From the NCBI GenBank assembly GCA_002729495.1, contig PBYE01000027.1:147639-211638 (forward strand): DNA of 64,000 nt, written 5' to 3'. This stretch comes from Chromatiales bacterium. Lineage in GTDB: Bacteria; Pseudomonadota; Gammaproteobacteria; Steroidobacterales; GCA-2729495. The notes below the pieces were generated by a model, which was not told where the DNA came from, searched no databases, and saw only the letters and a list, made by a program, of their open reading frames with translations. Position numbers and translations under genes: made by a program. Below, in pieces: positions 1 through 10,592 of the stretch; the first letter of the stretch is position 1, and every line of letters starts with the position of its first letter.

Positions 1-2
1 TC

Positions 3-1427
3 GGGTTTTTAGCGCTTAACCCGGTGTTGCTGTTCACGGTCGGGCCGGTGGTTGCCGGCTGGGCCCTGGTGCTGGAATTTATTTTTACCCTGGCGATGGC
101 ACTGAAGTGCTATCCGCTGCAGCCTGGCGGGTTGCTGGCTATTCAGGCGGTCCTTCTGGGTATGACGACACCTGAAGCCATTTACCATGAGGCCGAGCAC
201 AACTTCCCGGTCATCATGCTGCTGATGTTTATGGTGGCAGGTATCTATTTTCTTAAAGACATGCTGCTGTTTGTCTTTACCAAGGTGCTGCTTGGGATAC
301 GCTCTAAACTGATTTTATCGCTGCTGTTTTGCTCGATTGCGGCCGTGCTGTCCGCGTTCCTCGATGCGCTGACGGTTACCGCGGTTGTAATCGCGGTTGC
401 AGAGGGTTTTTATGCCATCTATCACAAGGTGGCGTCAGGTAAGGGTTACGATCACAGCCATGATTCGTTGGATGACGACCAGGTAGAAGAGCTCCATAAG
501 GGAGACCTGCTGGCGTTTCGCGCGTTCCTGCGAAACCTGATGATGCACGCTGCTGTGGGTACCGCACTCGGTGGAGTGACCACGATGGTAGGCGAACCGC
601 AGAACCTGCTTATTGCAGAAGAAGCAGGTTGGGAATTTGTGGAGTTTGCTGCCCGCATGGCTCCCGTAACGGCGCCCGTATTTGTCGTTGGCCTGCTGAC
701 CTGTCTGCTGGTCGAGCTTACCGGCCTTTTTGGTTATGGTGCGAAGCTCCCACAGCCGGTGCGAAAGATATTGCAGGAATACAATCAGCATGAAAACGAC
801 CGCCGCACCAATAGACAATGGGCCGCGATTATTGTGCAGGCATTTACCGCGTTATACCTCGTTATAGCGCTAGCTTTGCACCTCGCCGAAGTGGGCATCA
901 TCGGTCTCGGGGTAATCGTGCTGGCGACTGCGTTCTGTGGGGTAACTATGGAGAGCCAGGTTGGGCATGCTTTTGAAGAAGCGTTGCCTTTTACCACTTT
1001 GCTTGTGGTGTTTTTCGGCATCGTCGCTGTTATCGATCAACAGAATTTGTTCACGCCGATTGTTGAATGGGTGTTCACCCTGGAAGGCAGGATGCAGACC
1101 GCTATGTTCTATGTTGCTAACGGCGCCTTGTCGATGATCAGCGATAATGTCTTCGTCGCGACGATTTATATATCGGAAATCAAGGAAGCGCTGGACTCAG
1201 GGCGAATCAGCAGGGAAACATTCGATGCGCTGGCGGTCGCGATTAATACGGGTACGAATATTCCCAGCGTGGCGACACCAAACGGACAAGCGGCTTTCCT
1301 GTTTCTGCTTACCTCGGCGCTGGCACCCCTGATACGACTGTCGTATGGTCGCATGGTCCTTATGGCGCTGCCCTATACGATAACCATGAGCCTGGCCGGC
1401 TTCGCGGCGGTTTATTATTGGCTGTAG
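3..1427 (+). CDS. nhaB: Na+/H+ antiporter NhaB (5' end outside window)
   Basis: Inner-membrane sodium/proton antiporter that expels Na+ in exchange for protons. The reading frame is already open at base 3, before the first possible start (GTG at 24), so the N-terminus lies outside the window. Seen: many hydrophobic segments and the stretches [25 protein letters not shown] and SAFLDALTV, which agree closely with NhaB from enteric bacteria as I remember it. The C-terminus is intact and ends in a hydrophobic helix. It is followed by a 129-bp spacer and then the polysaccharide genes, to which it has no obvious functional link. Confidence 0.93.
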   Translation, partial: GFLALNPVLLFTVGPVVAGWALVLEFIFTLAMALKCYPLQPGGLLAIQAVLLGMTTPEAIYHEAEHNFPVIMLLMFMVAGIYFLKDMLLFVFTKVLLGIRSKLILSLLFCSIAAVLSAFLDALTVTAVVIAVAEGFYAIYHKVASGKGYDHSHDSLDDDQVEELHKGDLLAFRAFLRNLMMHAAVGTALGGVTTMVGEPQNLLIAEEAGWEFVEFAARMAPVTAPVFVVGLLTCLLVELTGLFGYGAKLPQPVRKILQEYNQHENDRRTNRQWAAIIVQAFTALYLVIALALHLAEVGIIGLGVIVLATAFCGVTMESQVGHAFEEALPFTTLLVVFFGIVAVIDQQNLFTPIVEWVFTLEGRMQTAMFYVANGALSMISDNVFVATIYISEIKEALDSGRISRETFDALAVAINTGTNIPSVATPNGQAAFLFLLTSALAPLIRLSYGRMVLMALPYTITMSLAGFAAVYYWL

Positions 1428-1556
1428 TGTGATTTGGCTCCTGTCCCGCCTCTGCCGAAAGGGCATAATTGGCAAGCTTTTGTCAGGCAGTTTAGGCGAA
1501 GGGATTACCGCCACAACCTGAACTTTAAGAATAATACGGATAATGGCTGAACCTCT

Positions 1557-2837
1557 ATGCTATCGGTAGATGAAACAAAAATTGCAGTTGTCGGACTCGG
1601 TTATGTCGGGTTGCCGCTTGCTGTGGAATTTGGCAAGCATTTTGAAACGGTGGGCTTCGATATCAGCCCTGCCCGCGTTAGAGAACTGACATCAGGAACT
1701 GACTCGACGCTCGAAGTATCCAATGCCGAACTGACCTCGACCAAAAATTTGTCCTTCGTTAGCGATATAGAAGCGATACGCGACTGTAACGTTTACATTA
1801 TTACGGTACCAACGCCAATTGATTCGGCAAAGCGTCCTGACCTTTTCGCGCTGCGGACCGCGAGCAAAACGGTAGGAGGAGTGCTCGCCAAAGGCGATAT
1901 CGTAATTTACGAATCAACTGTCTATCCGGGTGCGACGGAAGAGGACTGCGCACCAATACTCGCAGAGGTATCCGGACTGGAATTGAATAAGGATTTCTTC
2001 CTGGGCTACAGCCCGGAACGCATAAACCCTGGTGACAAAGAGCACCGGCTGACCAATATAAAGAAGATTACGTCCGCCTCAACGCCCGAGGCAGCCGCCT
2101 ATGTCGACAGCCTGTATAAAACGATCATCCGGGCTGGCACCCATAGCGCATCCAGCATCCGGGTGGCTGAGGCAGCCAAGGTTATTGAGAATACCCAGCG
2201 GGATGTAAATATCGCGCTGGTGAATGAATTATCCCTGATCTTTAACCGCATGGGTCTTGATACCCTGGAGGTGCTGGAGGCTGCCGGTACCAAGTGGAAT
2301 TTCCTGAATTTTCGCCCCGGGCTGGTTGGCGGTCACTGCATAGGCGTTGATCCCTACTACCTGACCCATAAATCGCAGGAAATCGGTTATCACCCCGAGA
2401 TGATTCTTGCCGGGCGGCGCATTAATGACAACATGGGCATCTACGTGGCAAACAGGGTCGTCAGGCTGATGGTAAGAAAGGGCATCTCCATGCCGGCGGC
2501 CCGTATCCTGGTGCTCGGTATCACCTTCAAGGAGAATTGCCCGGACGTTCGCAATACCCGCGTTGTTGATGTTGTCGCTGAGTTTGAAAACTACGGGGCG
2601 CAGGTGGACGTCTACGACCCCTGGGCCGACCCGGAAGAAGTTACCCGCGAATACGGTATTAGTATCAGTAATGAATTGCCTGGCGGGGGGGATTATGACG
2701 GCATAGTGATCGCCGTGGCGCATGAAGAATTTGCGAACATATCTCGTGGGCAATATGAGGCATTGGGCAAGGATACCTATGTGCTTTACGACATTAAGCA
2801 CGTGCTGCCGGCAGACTGGGTTGACGGTCGCTTATAG
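1557..2837 (+). CDS. tviB: UDP-N-acetyl-hexosamine 6-dehydrogenase, TviB/WbpA type
   Basis: Cytoplasmic NAD-dependent nucleotide-sugar dehydrogenase that oxidises C6 of a UDP-sugar to the uronate. The N-terminus shows the Rossmann motif [15 protein letters not shown] (about residues 11-25). The catalytic cysteine lies in [12 protein letters not shown] (about 258-269), and a C-terminal UDP-binding domain follows with [12 protein letters not shown]. In the known families the PYYL form after GGHCIGVD marks the UDP-GlcNAc/UDP-GalNAc branch rather than UDP-glucose dehydrogenase; a separate Ugd is encoded at 5519. Full length for the family. Only 3 nt separate it from the epimerase, so they form an operon. 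Substrate choice between GlcNAc and GalNAc is not resolved. Confidence 0.88.
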   Translation: MLSVDETKIAVVGLGYVGLPLAVEFGKHFETVGFDISPARVRELTSGTDSTLEVSNAELTSTKNLSFVSDIEAIRDCNVYIITVPTPIDSAKRPDLFALRTASKTVGGVLAKGDIVIYESTVYPGATEEDCAPILAEVSGLELNKDFFLGYSPERINPGDKEHRLTNIKKITSASTPEAAAYVDSLYKTIIRAGTHSASSIRVAEAAKVIENTQRDVNIALVNELSLIFNRMGLDTLEVLEAAGTKWNFLNFRPGLVGGHCIGVDPYYLTHKSQEIGYHPEMILAGRRINDNMGIYVANRVVRLMVRKGISMPAARILVLGITFKENCPDVRNTRVVDVVAEFENYGAQVDVYDPWADPEEVTREYGISISNELPGGGDYDGIVIAVAHEEFANISRGQYEALGKDTYVLYDIKHVLPADWVDGRL

Positions 2838-2840
2838 AAA

Positions 2841-3863
2841 ATGAAAATTCTGGTTACTGGTGCTGCCGGATTTATCGGCTATTTCGTTGCCAGGCGTCTC
2901 CTCGAAAGAGGGGACACCGTAGTGGGGCTGGATAATTTCAATGACTACTACGACGTTTCCCTGAAAGAAGCACGCATTGCACAGATCCAGGATCACGATC
3001 AATTCAAGTGCATGCGTATGGACCTCGTTGACAACGATGGAATCGCAAAATTATTTGCCGATGAGGGTTTTGACAGGGTCGTACACCTTGCAGCCCAGGC
3101 CGGGGTCCGCTATTCGATCGAAAACCCCCGTTCCTATGTCGACAGTAATATTGTCGGCACACTGAACATACTTGAAGGCTGTCGCCATAACCCCGTCGAA
3201 CACCTGGTTTATGCGTCTTCAAGTTCGGTTTACGGTGCGAATACCAATATGCCGTTCTCGGTACATGACAACGTCGATCACCCGCTGGCGCTCTACGCCG
3301 TATCGAAAAAGTCAAACGAGCTGATGGCACACAGTTATTCCAACCTGTACGAAATTCCAACCACCGGGCTGCGTTTCTTTACGGTCTATGGACCTTTCGG
3401 CCGGCCGGACATGGCACTTTTCTACTTTACGAAATCGATAATCGAGGGTACGCCAATCGATGTTTTCAACTACGGGAATCATCGCAGGGACTTTACCTAC
3501 GTAGATGATATCGTTGAGGGCGTGATACGTGTTCTGGATACCGTGGCCACACCCAATAATGACTGGAATCCGGATAACCCCGATCCCGGTAGCAGCCGGG
3601 CCCCGTATCGAATCTATAACATCGGTAACAGCCAGCCGGTAGAGCTGAATCACTACATCGAGGTTATCGAAGATTGTCTCGGTCGGAAAGCTGAGAAAAA
3701 TTTGCTGCCCTTGCAACCGGGTGATGTCCCGGATACCTATGCCGACGTACAGGCACTCATAGATGATACAGGTTACAAGCCTGACACGCCTGTGGAAGAG
3801 GGTGTCGCGCGTTTCGTTGAGTGGTATCTTGATTATTATAATATTGATCTTGATAAAGACTGA
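2841..3863 (+). CDS. UDP-glucuronate 4-epimerase-like NAD-dependent epimerase
   Basis: Extended SDR nucleotide-sugar epimerase. Seen: the glycine motif TGAAGFIG at residues 6-13, the signature [16 protein letters not shown] typical of CapI/LpsL-type UDP-glucuronate 4-epimerases, the catalytic SSSSVYG region with YAVSKK further on, and [15 protein letters not shown]. Known role: converts UDP-glucuronate to UDP-galacturonate, used in capsule or LPS. Its place between two UDP-sugar dehydrogenases fits that role. Length (340 aa) is normal. Activity on a UDP-N-acetyl uronate is a possible alternative. Confidence 0.85.
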   Translation: MKILVTGAAGFIGYFVARRLLERGDTVVGLDNFNDYYDVSLKEARIAQIQDHDQFKCMRMDLVDNDGIAKLFADEGFDRVVHLAAQAGVRYSIENPRSYVDSNIVGTLNILEGCRHNPVEHLVYASSSSVYGANTNMPFSVHDNVDHPLALYAVSKKSNELMAHSYSNLYEIPTTGLRFFTVYGPFGRPDMALFYFTKSIIEGTPIDVFNYGNHRRDFTYVDDIVEGVIRVLDTVATPNNDWNPDNPDPGSSRAPYRIYNIGNSQPVELNHYIEVIEDCLGRKAEKNLLPLQPGDVPDTYADVQALIDDTGYKPDTPVEEGVARFVEWYLDYYNIDLDKD

Positions 3864-3887
3864 CGCGAAAGCGATTGACGAACAAAT

Positions 3888-5450
3888 GTGACGAAGAACA
3901 ACGATCCACGATCAGCCCCGGCCTGGGGGCTGCTTACGCAACATGCAGATGAGCTGGCGAAGGTTACGCTGTCAGAACTGCTGCCTGCGCCTGATCGCTG
4001 CGAAAGTTTTTCCGCAAGCCTCGACGGTCTGTATGTCGACTTTTCTCGTTATCGTGCGACCAGGCGAACACTGGAGCTGTTGACAGAACTGGCCGGGCAG
4101 AGGGAACTGAAGCGGCATATAGACGATCTGTTTGGCGGCGCTACCGTAAATGTCAGCGAGAACCGGGCGGCCCTGCATACCAGTTTACGGGCGTCGGAAG
4201 ATAGTTCACCGGAGGTCGGTAGCGAGCGGCAGCGTTTTCTGGCGTTTGCGGAGGCGGTCCGGTCCGGCAAGCACACTGGTTTTGGCGGCCAGGCAATCAG
4301 CCGCGTTGTCAATATCGGGATAGGGGGGTCGGACCTCGGCCCGCGTATGCTGGTTGCGGCGCTTTCCAGTCATTCCGGTACCGCTCCGGAAGTTGAGTTT
4401 GCTGCCGGCATAGACGGAATAGAGCTCCATGATGCACTCATTGGAGCCGATCCCGCATCAACACTTTTCATCGTGTGTTCCAAGACTTTCAGCACGTTGG
4501 AGACTCGGCTTAATGCGGAGTCGGCGCGTGACTGGTTGTTGCAGGCACTACCGGCGGAGGCGGTTGCCACAAACTTTGCGGCCGTTTCGGCCAACGTGGA
4601 CGCGGTGGTTGAATTTGGCGTCTCGCAGGATTTGTGTTTTCGTATCTGGGACTGGGTCGGCGGACGTTATTCATTGTGGTCTGCAGTTGGCCTGGCCGCA
4701 GCCATTCGCATAGGCAGCCCGGCATTCCGGGAATTGCTGGCCGGCGGGGCGAGCATGGATAAGCATTTTCGGACGACGGAACTGTGCCGAAATATTCCGG
4801 TTATCCTTGCTTTGCTGGGCATATGGAACCGCAATTTTCTCGGTGTTGAGCATCACGTTGTGCTGCCCTACGATCAGCGGCTCGAAAAGTTACCGGCTTA
4901 TCTTCAGCAGTTGTTTATGGAGAGTGAGGGCAAGACTGTTCGGCAGGACCTTGCCACGGTGGACTATCAGACAGGTGCCGCTTTGTGGGGAGGGGCAGGT
5001 TCCAACGCGCAACATTCATATGCGCAGTGGCTGCACCAGGGAACGTCGACCGCACATACAGACTTCATAGCCGCTGTTAACGGGCCGGATTTATTGCCGG
5101 CGGACACGCATCTGCAGAACCTTGCTAATCTTGTCGCCCAGGCGGAGGCGCTGGCGCATGGCCATAGCGATGAGACACTGCCATACAAGGCGCACTCGGG
5201 TAATCGGTCGTCGCTTGTAATTCTGTTACGCGAACTGAGCCCGCATAACCTGGGGATGCTGATTGCGTTGTACGAGCACCTGGTATTCGTGCAAAGCATG
5301 ATCTGGGGTATCAATCCCTTTGACCAGTGGGGTGTTGAACTGGGCAAACTGGGAGCAAAGGATGTTGCTGCCGCCCTGATTGATGGCGAAATCGTCGACT
5401 TGCCACCGCTGGGCCGCCAGATCCTGAAGTGGCGGGACTCTGCCAGGTAA
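3888..5450 (+). CDS. pgi: glucose-6-phosphate isomerase
   Basis: Interconverts glucose-6-phosphate and fructose-6-phosphate in the cytoplasm. Seen: phosphate-binding [14 protein letters not shown] (about 141-154) and the C-terminal PGI signature [16 protein letters not shown]. The usual MESNGK segment reads MESEGK, a small departure near the active site. The start is GTG at 3888; an overlapping ATG at 3886 is out of frame and stops at once. At 520 aa it is slightly shorter than the enteric enzyme. It sits inside the UDP-sugar operon, 24 nt after the epimerase, which suggests it supplies hexose phosphate for polysaccharide precursors. Confidence 0.93.
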   Translation: MTKNNDPRSAPAWGLLTQHADELAKVTLSELLPAPDRCESFSASLDGLYVDFSRYRATRRTLELLTELAGQRELKRHIDDLFGGATVNVSENRAALHTSLRASEDSSPEVGSERQRFLAFAEAVRSGKHTGFGGQAISRVVNIGIGGSDLGPRMLVAALSSHSGTAPEVEFAAGIDGIELHDALIGADPASTLFIVCSKTFSTLETRLNAESARDWLLQALPAEAVATNFAAVSANVDAVVEFGVSQDLCFRIWDWVGGRYSLWSAVGLAAAIRIGSPAFRELLAGGASMDKHFRTTELCRNIPVILALLGIWNRNFLGVEHHVVLPYDQRLEKLPAYLQQLFMESEGKTVRQDLATVDYQTGAALWGGAGSNAQHSYAQWLHQGTSTAHTDFIAAVNGPDLLPADTHLQNLANLVAQAEALAHGHSDETLPYKAHSGNRSSLVILLRELSPHNLGMLIALYEHLVFVQSMIWGINPFDQWGVELGKLGAKDVAAALIDGEIVDLPPLGRQILKWRDSAR

Positions 5451-5518
5451 GGAATTCAAGTCCAGCCGGTTTATACTCGCGCCCTGATCAGATCGCCGCA
5501 TCGAGGGATGGTTTAACC

Positions 5519-6844
5519 ATGAATCTAACTGTGCACGGGACCGGTTATGTCGGTTTGGTAACCGGTGCCTGTATAGCCGACACGGGCAATAACGTTCTTT
5601 GCGTTGATGTTGATGCCGATAAGATTGCCCGGCTCAAGAAGGGCGAAGTGCCCATCTACGAACCCGGACTCAATGAGATCGTCCGCCGTAACCTCGCGGA
5701 CGGGCGCCTGCGCTTTACTACCGACATTGCCGAGGGTGTCAATTTCGGCTTACTGCAGTTCATCGCTGTCGGCACGCCGCCCGACGAAGACGGCTCGGCC
5801 GACATGCAGTACGTGCTTGCCGTTGCCAACTCAATCGGCGCCGAGATGGATGACTACAAGCTCATCGTCAATAAGTCCACGGTTCCGGTAGGTACTGCCG
5901 ACAAGGTACAGGCAACCGTTGCAGAGCAACTGGCGTCCAGGGGAGTAGATATTGATTTCAATGTTGCATCGAACCCCGAGTTCCTGAAAGAAGGCGCGGC
6001 AGTGCCCGACTTCACTAAGCCTGATCGAATAATTATCGGGACCGACAGCGAGAAAGCCAGGGAGTTATTGCGCGCGCTCTATGAACCGTTCAACAGGAAC
6101 CATGAACGAATATTTTTCCTGGACATTCGCTCGGCGGAGCTTACCAAGTACGCCGCGAATGCCATGCTGGCAACAAAGATCAGTTTCATCAATGAACTTG
6201 CAAACCTTGCAGAGAAGCTGGGTGCAGACATCGAGCAGGTCCGCGTGGGTATAGGTTCTGATCCACGTATCGGCTATGAGTTTATTTACCCGGGCTGCGG
6301 TTTTGGCGGTTCGTGTTTCCCTAAAGACGTGCGTGCACTGGTGCGCGCGGCCGGTGAGCAAGGCTATAAAGCTGAACTGGTCGAGGCGGTCGAACGCGTT
6401 AATAACCGGCAAAAGGAGGCGCTGTTTACCAAGCTCTTGAGGCACTTTGGCAACAAGATAGAGGGCAAGACGGTGGCTCTTTGGGGACTGGCGTTCAAAC
6501 CGAATACAGACGATATGCGGGAAGCGCCCAGCCGGACCTTTATGGAAGCATGCTGGGAGGCCGGTGTGAATGTGCGGGCATATGACCCGGTGGCCCGTGA
6601 TGAAACTGCCCGAATCTATGGCAAGCGAGCCGATCTGAGCTTATGTGAATCGGCTGTTGATGCGCTCGACGGCGCTGATGCCCTTGTCATTGCTACCGAA
6701 TGGCGGGAATTTCGCAGCCCCGATTTTGCCCGCATATGCTCATCCCTTTCCGAGCCGGTTATCATTGATGGGCGCAATATCTTTGACCCGGCGCAGATGC
6801 AGGCACTGGGTATTCGCTATTACGCGATCGGCAGGGGTGACTAA
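5519..6844 (+). CDS. ugd: UDP-glucose 6-dehydrogenase
   Basis: Oxidises UDP-glucose to UDP-glucuronate with two NAD+. I place the start at the ATG at 5519, preceded by GAGGGATGG, because the protein then begins [16 protein letters not shown], the exact family N-terminus; the longer frame opening at 5429 would overlap pgi. Seen: nucleotide-binding GTGYVG (7-12), catalytic cysteine in [16 protein letters not shown] (around residue 263), and [12 protein letters not shown] in the C-terminal domain. About 441 aa, normal length. With the epimerase upstream it would give UDP-GlcA and UDP-GalA for the exported polymer. Confidence 0.95.
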   Translation: MNLTVHGTGYVGLVTGACIADTGNNVLCVDVDADKIARLKKGEVPIYEPGLNEIVRRNLADGRLRFTTDIAEGVNFGLLQFIAVGTPPDEDGSADMQYVLAVANSIGAEMDDYKLIVNKSTVPVGTADKVQATVAEQLASRGVDIDFNVASNPEFLKEGAAVPDFTKPDRIIIGTDSEKARELLRALYEPFNRNHERIFFLDIRSAELTKYAANAMLATKISFINELANLAEKLGADIEQVRVGIGSDPRIGYEFIYPGCGFGGSCFPKDVRALVRAAGEQGYKAELVEAVERVNNRQKEALFTKLLRHFGNKIEGKTVALWGLAFKPNTDDMREAPSRTFMEACWEAGVNVRAYDPVARDETARIYGKRADLSLCESAVDALDGADALVIATEWREFRSPDFARICSSLSEPVIIDGRNIFDPAQMQALGIRYYAIGRGD

Positions 6845-6853
6845 TAATAGAAA

Positions 6854-6928
6854 TGGTGGGCGATACTGGGATCGAACCAGTGACTTCTGCCGTGTGAAGG
6901 CAGCGCTCTCCCGCTGAGCTAATCGCCC
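6854..6928 (-). tRNA. tRNA-Val (anticodon CAC)
   Basis: The reverse strand folds as a full tRNA. Acceptor GGGCGAT pairs with ATCGCCC, followed by A73 and an encoded CCA. The anticodon stem CTGCC/GGCAG holds loop TTCACAC, giving anticodon CAC (reads GUG, valine). The T-arm contains GGTTCGATCC. Length 75 nt. It lies 9 nt after ugd, facing it. Confidence 0.95.
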
Positions 6929-6941
6929 GTCAAGGGACGCA

Positions 6942-6970
6942 ATCCTACACATGCAGGCAGGGGCTGGCAA
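6942..6970 (-). promoter_or_regulatory. sigma-70 promoter of tRNA-Val
   Basis: On the reverse strand TTGCCA (6970-6965), a 17-nt spacer and TAGGAT (6947-6942) lie just upstream of the mature 5' end at 6928. Spacing and position are as expected for a tRNA promoter. Confidence 0.6.
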
Positions 6971-6983
6971 AAAAGGCTGCTAG

Positions 6984-6999
6984 TGTGATTGGCATCACT
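6984..6999. promoter_or_regulatory. CRP-like site upstream of the polysaccharide ABC exporter
   Basis: The sequence TGTGA-TTGGCA-TCACT matches nine of ten core bases of the CRP consensus (TGTGA-N6-TCACA). It lies 71 nt before the exporter gene at 7071. The same stretch also contains a weaker sigma-54-like arrangement (TGGCA at 6990 with GG-N10-GC). Binding is inferred only from the match. Confidence 0.4.
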
Positions 7000-7070
7000 G
7001 CGGCAAGCGGTTGTCTTTGCGATGGTTTCGAGGGTTAGTTGAGCATGCCAGAAGATCAGGCTGACAGAAT

Positions 7071-7910
7071 ATGAATGAACAAGGTCACGTAGACACCCAT
7101 TTGACGGTCATCGAACCGATCGCCTCCTGGGGCTTTATCGATATGCGGGAACTGGCCCGGTATCGCGACCTGCTGTATTTCATGATCTGGCGCAGTATCA
7201 AAGTGGCCTATGCGCAGAGTATAGGCGGCATTGCCTGGGCGATGGTTCAGCCGGCTTTACAGGTCATCGTTTTCTCGCTCATATTTGGCGGCCTGCTGGC
7301 GGTAGATACCGGCGAAATCCCTTATCCGCTGCTGTCGACGGTTGCGGTCATTCCATGGAGCTACATGTCAAGCACCATGGGAGGCGCAAGCTCGAGCCTG
7401 GTAACGAATGCCAGCATACTGGGAAAAATATATTTCCCGCGGGTAATTTTTCTGATCACACCTGTAGTCGGCAACCTCATATCATTCTCTGTTTCCTCTG
7501 TCCTGATCGTTGCAGTATTACTTTACTACGGCGTCGGCGTTAACTTGCAGATGCTGTACCTGCCGTTTGTTTTTCTGCTGATGGTGCTCACGCCGCTTTC
7601 GATCGCATTGTGGCTCTCTTCGCTTGCGATTCGCTTTCGAGATGTTCGTATCATCATGAATTACATCATGCGGTTATTTATATACCTGGTACCGGTAATG
7701 TACCCGAGCGAAAAGATACCACCCGAGTTTCGGGATATATATATCCTGAACCCCTTTGTCGGCGTTATAGAGGGTTTTCGCTCCTGCCTGCTAGGGCATC
7801 CGATGATGTGGGATTCATTGTTGACGAGCGCTGCTGTAACCACTTTCCTGTTGTTTACCGGTGGGGTTTATTTCCGGCGCATGGAACGTGTGATCGTTGA
7901 CGTTATATAG
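7071..7910 (+). CDS. wzm: polysaccharide ABC exporter, permease (Wzm-like)
   Basis: Inner-membrane permease of an ABC-2 type polysaccharide exporter, which moves an undecaprenyl-linked glycan to the periplasm. Seen: a short cytoplasmic N-terminus, the amphipathic start RDLLYFMIWRSIKVAYAQSIGG characteristic of the family, six hydrophobic segments, and the conserved ending NPFVGVIEGFR. 279 aa, normal length. The start is an ATG at 7071. The partner ATPase begins 12 nt downstream. It could also be called KpsM/TagG-like, but the partner carries a Wzt-type tail. Confidence 0.88.
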   Translation: MNEQGHVDTHLTVIEPIASWGFIDMRELARYRDLLYFMIWRSIKVAYAQSIGGIAWAMVQPALQVIVFSLIFGGLLAVDTGEIPYPLLSTVAVIPWSYMSSTMGGASSSLVTNASILGKIYFPRVIFLITPVVGNLISFSVSSVLIVAVLLYYGVGVNLQMLYLPFVFLLMVLTPLSIALWLSSLAIRFRDVRIIMNYIMRLFIYLVPVMYPSEKIPPEFRDIYILNPFVGVIEGFRSCLLGHPMMWDSLLTSAAVTTFLLFTGGVYFRRMERVIVDVI

Positions 7911-7922
7911 GCACGGACAAAC

Positions 7923-9257
7923 GTGACTGATAAAGCACTTGCAGTTGACGAAGTAAGCAAGCTGTACCGTATCGGCAGCGCAGCTGATCTCGTGTCAAAG
8001 GACGACAACGCCGTTGTGCGGTTGTTAAAGAAACCGCTAAACAACTATCGCAAGTATCGTTCGTTGTACCGGTTTACCGAGGAAGAACTGCAGGGAGAAA
8101 CGGTCGGTAAGGACATACTCTGGGCACTTCGGGACGTAAGCTTTAATGTAGAACCAGGCGAGGTTGTCGGCCTTGTCGGTGCCAATGGCGCCGGCAAATC
8201 GACACTCCTGAAGATCCTATCCCGCGTAACGCCGCCGACCAAGGGTCGCTGTGTCATCCGGGGTCGCGTCAGTTGCCTGCTCGAGGTCGGCACAGGTTTT
8301 CATTCCGAACTGACCGGTCGGGAAAATATCTACATGAACAGCACCATACTTGGAATGCGTAAAAGGGAAGTTGACCGGAAGTTTGACGAGATAGTCGATT
8401 TCTCCGGCATCAGCAAGTTTATAGACACACCTGTAAAACGATATTCGAGCGGTATGTCGGTTCGCCTGGCCTTCGCCATAATGGCTCACCTGGAACCGGA
8501 GATATTGATTGTCGATGAGGTACTCGCAGTGGGCGATGCGGAATTCCAGCGCAAGTGCCTTAACCAGATGGGTAACGCCGGCCGCGAAGGCAAAGCAGTG
8601 TTGTTCGTGTCGCATAACATGGCTGCCATAACCCGATTGTGCGATCGGGGGCTGTTGTTACGCAACGGACAAATTGTGCAGGATGGAACCGCGGCCGATG
8701 TCGTACATACGCATGTAAGTGGCGGCCACGGCGAAGCGGCTTCCCGCGAATGGCCTGACATGGAGTCGGCGCCCGGGGATGACAAGGTGCGGTTGAGAGC
8801 GGTGCGTATCGTTGCGGAATCGGGTGCGCCGCTGGACTCGGTCAGCGCAGACGAGCAGGTTGGCATACAGCTTATTTATGACGTGCTTGAAGAGGGGCAG
8901 GTGCTGAGTCCTTACTTCACAATAGTTAGCGATGCGGGCATTGACCTTTTCTCGACGACGGATGCGGACGCATCGGCGGATAAAGTTGCACGCCAGGTCG
9001 GACGTTACATCAGTACCGCCTGGGTCCCCGGGGGCCTGCTCGCCGGCGGCACCCATTATGTTCGGGCCGTTATGCGTTCAGTTCAGGAGCAGTATCGGCC
9101 ATTCACCGAACGCGACATCATCGCTTTCAATGTTATTGATAGCGATTCCGGAATATTTGGTACAGGCTGGTGGGAGGGTCGCCCGAGCGGGGTTATTCAT
9201 CCCAGGCTGCAGTGGTCGACTGAGTACGTGCGTCCGGAGATGGTTATAGAAGAGTAG
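7923..9257 (+). CDS. wzt: polysaccharide ABC exporter, ATP-binding subunit (Wzt-like)
   Basis: Energises the neighbouring permease. Seen: Walker A GANGAGKST (about 90-98), signature YSSGMSVRLAFA, Walker B ILIVDEVLAVGD and the switch histidine in FVSHN. Compared with many ABC ATPases there is an insert of roughly 40 residues before the first strand region (LVSKDD to GKDILWALRD). A C-terminal domain of about 170 residues follows, as in Wzt proteins where it recognises the modified non-reducing end of the glycan. This suggests that the polymer carries a terminal tag. GTG start at 7923, 12 nt after the permease. Confidence 0.88.
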   Translation: MTDKALAVDEVSKLYRIGSAADLVSKDDNAVVRLLKKPLNNYRKYRSLYRFTEEELQGETVGKDILWALRDVSFNVEPGEVVGLVGANGAGKSTLLKILSRVTPPTKGRCVIRGRVSCLLEVGTGFHSELTGRENIYMNSTILGMRKREVDRKFDEIVDFSGISKFIDTPVKRYSSGMSVRLAFAIMAHLEPEILIVDEVLAVGDAEFQRKCLNQMGNAGREGKAVLFVSHNMAAITRLCDRGLLLRNGQIVQDGTAADVVHTHVSGGHGEAASREWPDMESAPGDDKVRLRAVRIVAESGAPLDSVSADEQVGIQLIYDVLEEGQVLSPYFTIVSDAGIDLFSTTDADASADKVARQVGRYISTAWVPGGLLAGGTHYVRAVMRSVQEQYRPFTERDIIAFNVIDSDSGIFGTGWWEGRPSGVIHPRLQWSTEYVRPEMVIEE

Positions 9258-9284
9258 TCCGATATGGGTCGCCGGACCTGCCGG

Positions 9285-10532
9285 TCATATCCCGAACTTG
9301 TACCGTGCGCCGAATGCCAGCTCGTTACTGGTGGCAGAGGTTGCCAGGCCCGGCTCGAAATCGGTAGATTCAGGATTTCGACGCCGGAAAGTATACTCCC
9401 ACACCAGCGACGTCCGCCGTGACACTCTCCACGACAGTTCCAAATCCATGCGTATAAATTTTGTTTCACCGCGAACGGCTGATAATAGGCTGCCTGTGGC
9501 TTCCTGCCGGTAGCCCATCACTTTTATGTGCCCGGTAAGCGAGGGCGTGATGCTGTGCTCATAATTTCCGCTTAACTGCCATTTTTCGGCAGGTGTACCC
9601 GTCGAGCTCGGTTGGACGCTTCGAGCCGCACCGAAGTTCCAGGTGCCTTGTTCGGTTTCATTCGTGATAGCCAGGTTGTACTGGGTGGATTCAAATGTAC
9701 TGTTGTTATTAAATATCTCGATCCCGGCGCCCTGATTAACACTGCTCGATGACAAATCAGAGCTTTGCTCACCGACACTTAAAGTCAGCCTGGTTGTTTC
9801 CGACCACTGATATGCGTAATTCACGCTGATTGATTTACCGTCGGTATCATTTTCCAGCATGACAGGATCCGTCGGGTTATTTAGCGCTTCAGACCGATAT
9901 TGATTGACGAGCGCAGTTATGCCGATCGAATGGCGCGCGTTGATTATGCGATTGTAGAAAACAGAAATGCTGCTCGATTTGAAATCAAAACGTGTATTGA
10001 ATTCATTGTCGAAATCGGTGTCGGAAAAGCTTGTAGCTACCGTGAGCTGATCCTTTTGTGTCATATGCCAGGTGGCACTGGGCGAGACGGAGAGTTCTTG
10101 ACGGGTGTCGTCCACCCGGAGAAAATCCGCCGAATCCTCCTGCTCACTGGTCAGGATGCCCCGGTCACTGACTCTGAATGTGACATTCCAGTTACTTCGC
10201 TCATACGAAATACCGGCGCCGCCATTCAGGTAGAGGTTCGTGTGCTCGGCATCTTTCAGCTCCCGGTCCGGATGCCAGTTACGGGTTACGCGCGGGCGAA
10301 GGGAGTAGCTCTTGTTGTCTACCTGCCGCTCGAATTCGACCGAGGCTGAGCCCGTGGTGCCCGCGGTGCTTTGCGGGTTACTGTCGTCCGGTCGATTTAT
10401 CGGGTTGTCAGAATATCGTGCACCGAATCCTAATTGGCCCTCGGCAATCCATTCATCCGCCAGCGCCATTTGGCCGGCCAGCAGCAGGCCGGCGGTCAGA
10501 AACGGAATATATCGGGAGCCTTTGGTTAGCAT
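9285..10532 (-). CDS. outer-membrane beta-barrel protein of a polysaccharide/PEP-CTERM locus
   Basis: Predicted outer-membrane barrel. Seen: signal peptide (FLTAGLLLAGQMALA, cut before DEW), then a protein rich in alternating beta-strand patterns, Asn and Ser turns, and no cysteine cluster. It ends ARYKFGI, close to a barrel C-terminal signal. Similar proteins of about 400 aa sit in EPS loci of PEP-CTERM/exosortase bacteria; I assign it to that group by resemblance and context only. It follows the Wza-like gene at 10593 on the same strand by 60 nt. Likely role: outer-membrane part of glycan export or anchoring. Confidence 0.7.
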   Translation of the reverse strand: MLTKGSRYIPFLTAGLLLAGQMALADEWIAEGQLGFGARYSDNPINRPDDSNPQSTAGTTGSASVEFERQVDNKSYSLRPRVTRNWHPDRELKDAEHTNLYLNGGAGISYERSNWNVTFRVSDRGILTSEQEDSADFLRVDDTRQELSVSPSATWHMTQKDQLTVATSFSDTDFDNEFNTRFDFKSSSISVFYNRIINARHSIGITALVNQYRSEALNNPTDPVMLENDTDGKSISVNYAYQWSETTRLTLSVGEQSSDLSSSSVNQGAGIEIFNNNSTFESTQYNLAITNETEQGTWNFGAARSVQPSSTGTPAEKWQLSGNYEHSITPSLTGHIKVMGYRQEATGSLLSAVRGETKFIRMDLELSWRVSRRTSLVWEYTFRRRNPESTDFEPGLATSATSNELAFGARYKFGI

Positions 10533-10592
10533 GCCGGCGTATTGGTTGGGGTAAGAGGGAAATATTTAGAGCCTGGCAGAACTAAGTGGTGA

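Noticed and set aside
3881-3892. ATG at 3886 as start of pgi
   Set aside because: It is out of frame and meets TGA at once; GTG 3888 opens the real frame.
6990-7005. Sigma-54 promoter (TGGCA with GG-N10-GC) before the ABC exporter
   Set aside because: The -12 half (CGGCA) is poor and the same bases form a better CRP-like palindrome; kept only as an alternative.
9900-10349. 149-codon forward frame inside the outer-membrane barrel gene
   Set aside because: It is antisense to a well-supported gene with signal peptide, and its product shows no domain features.
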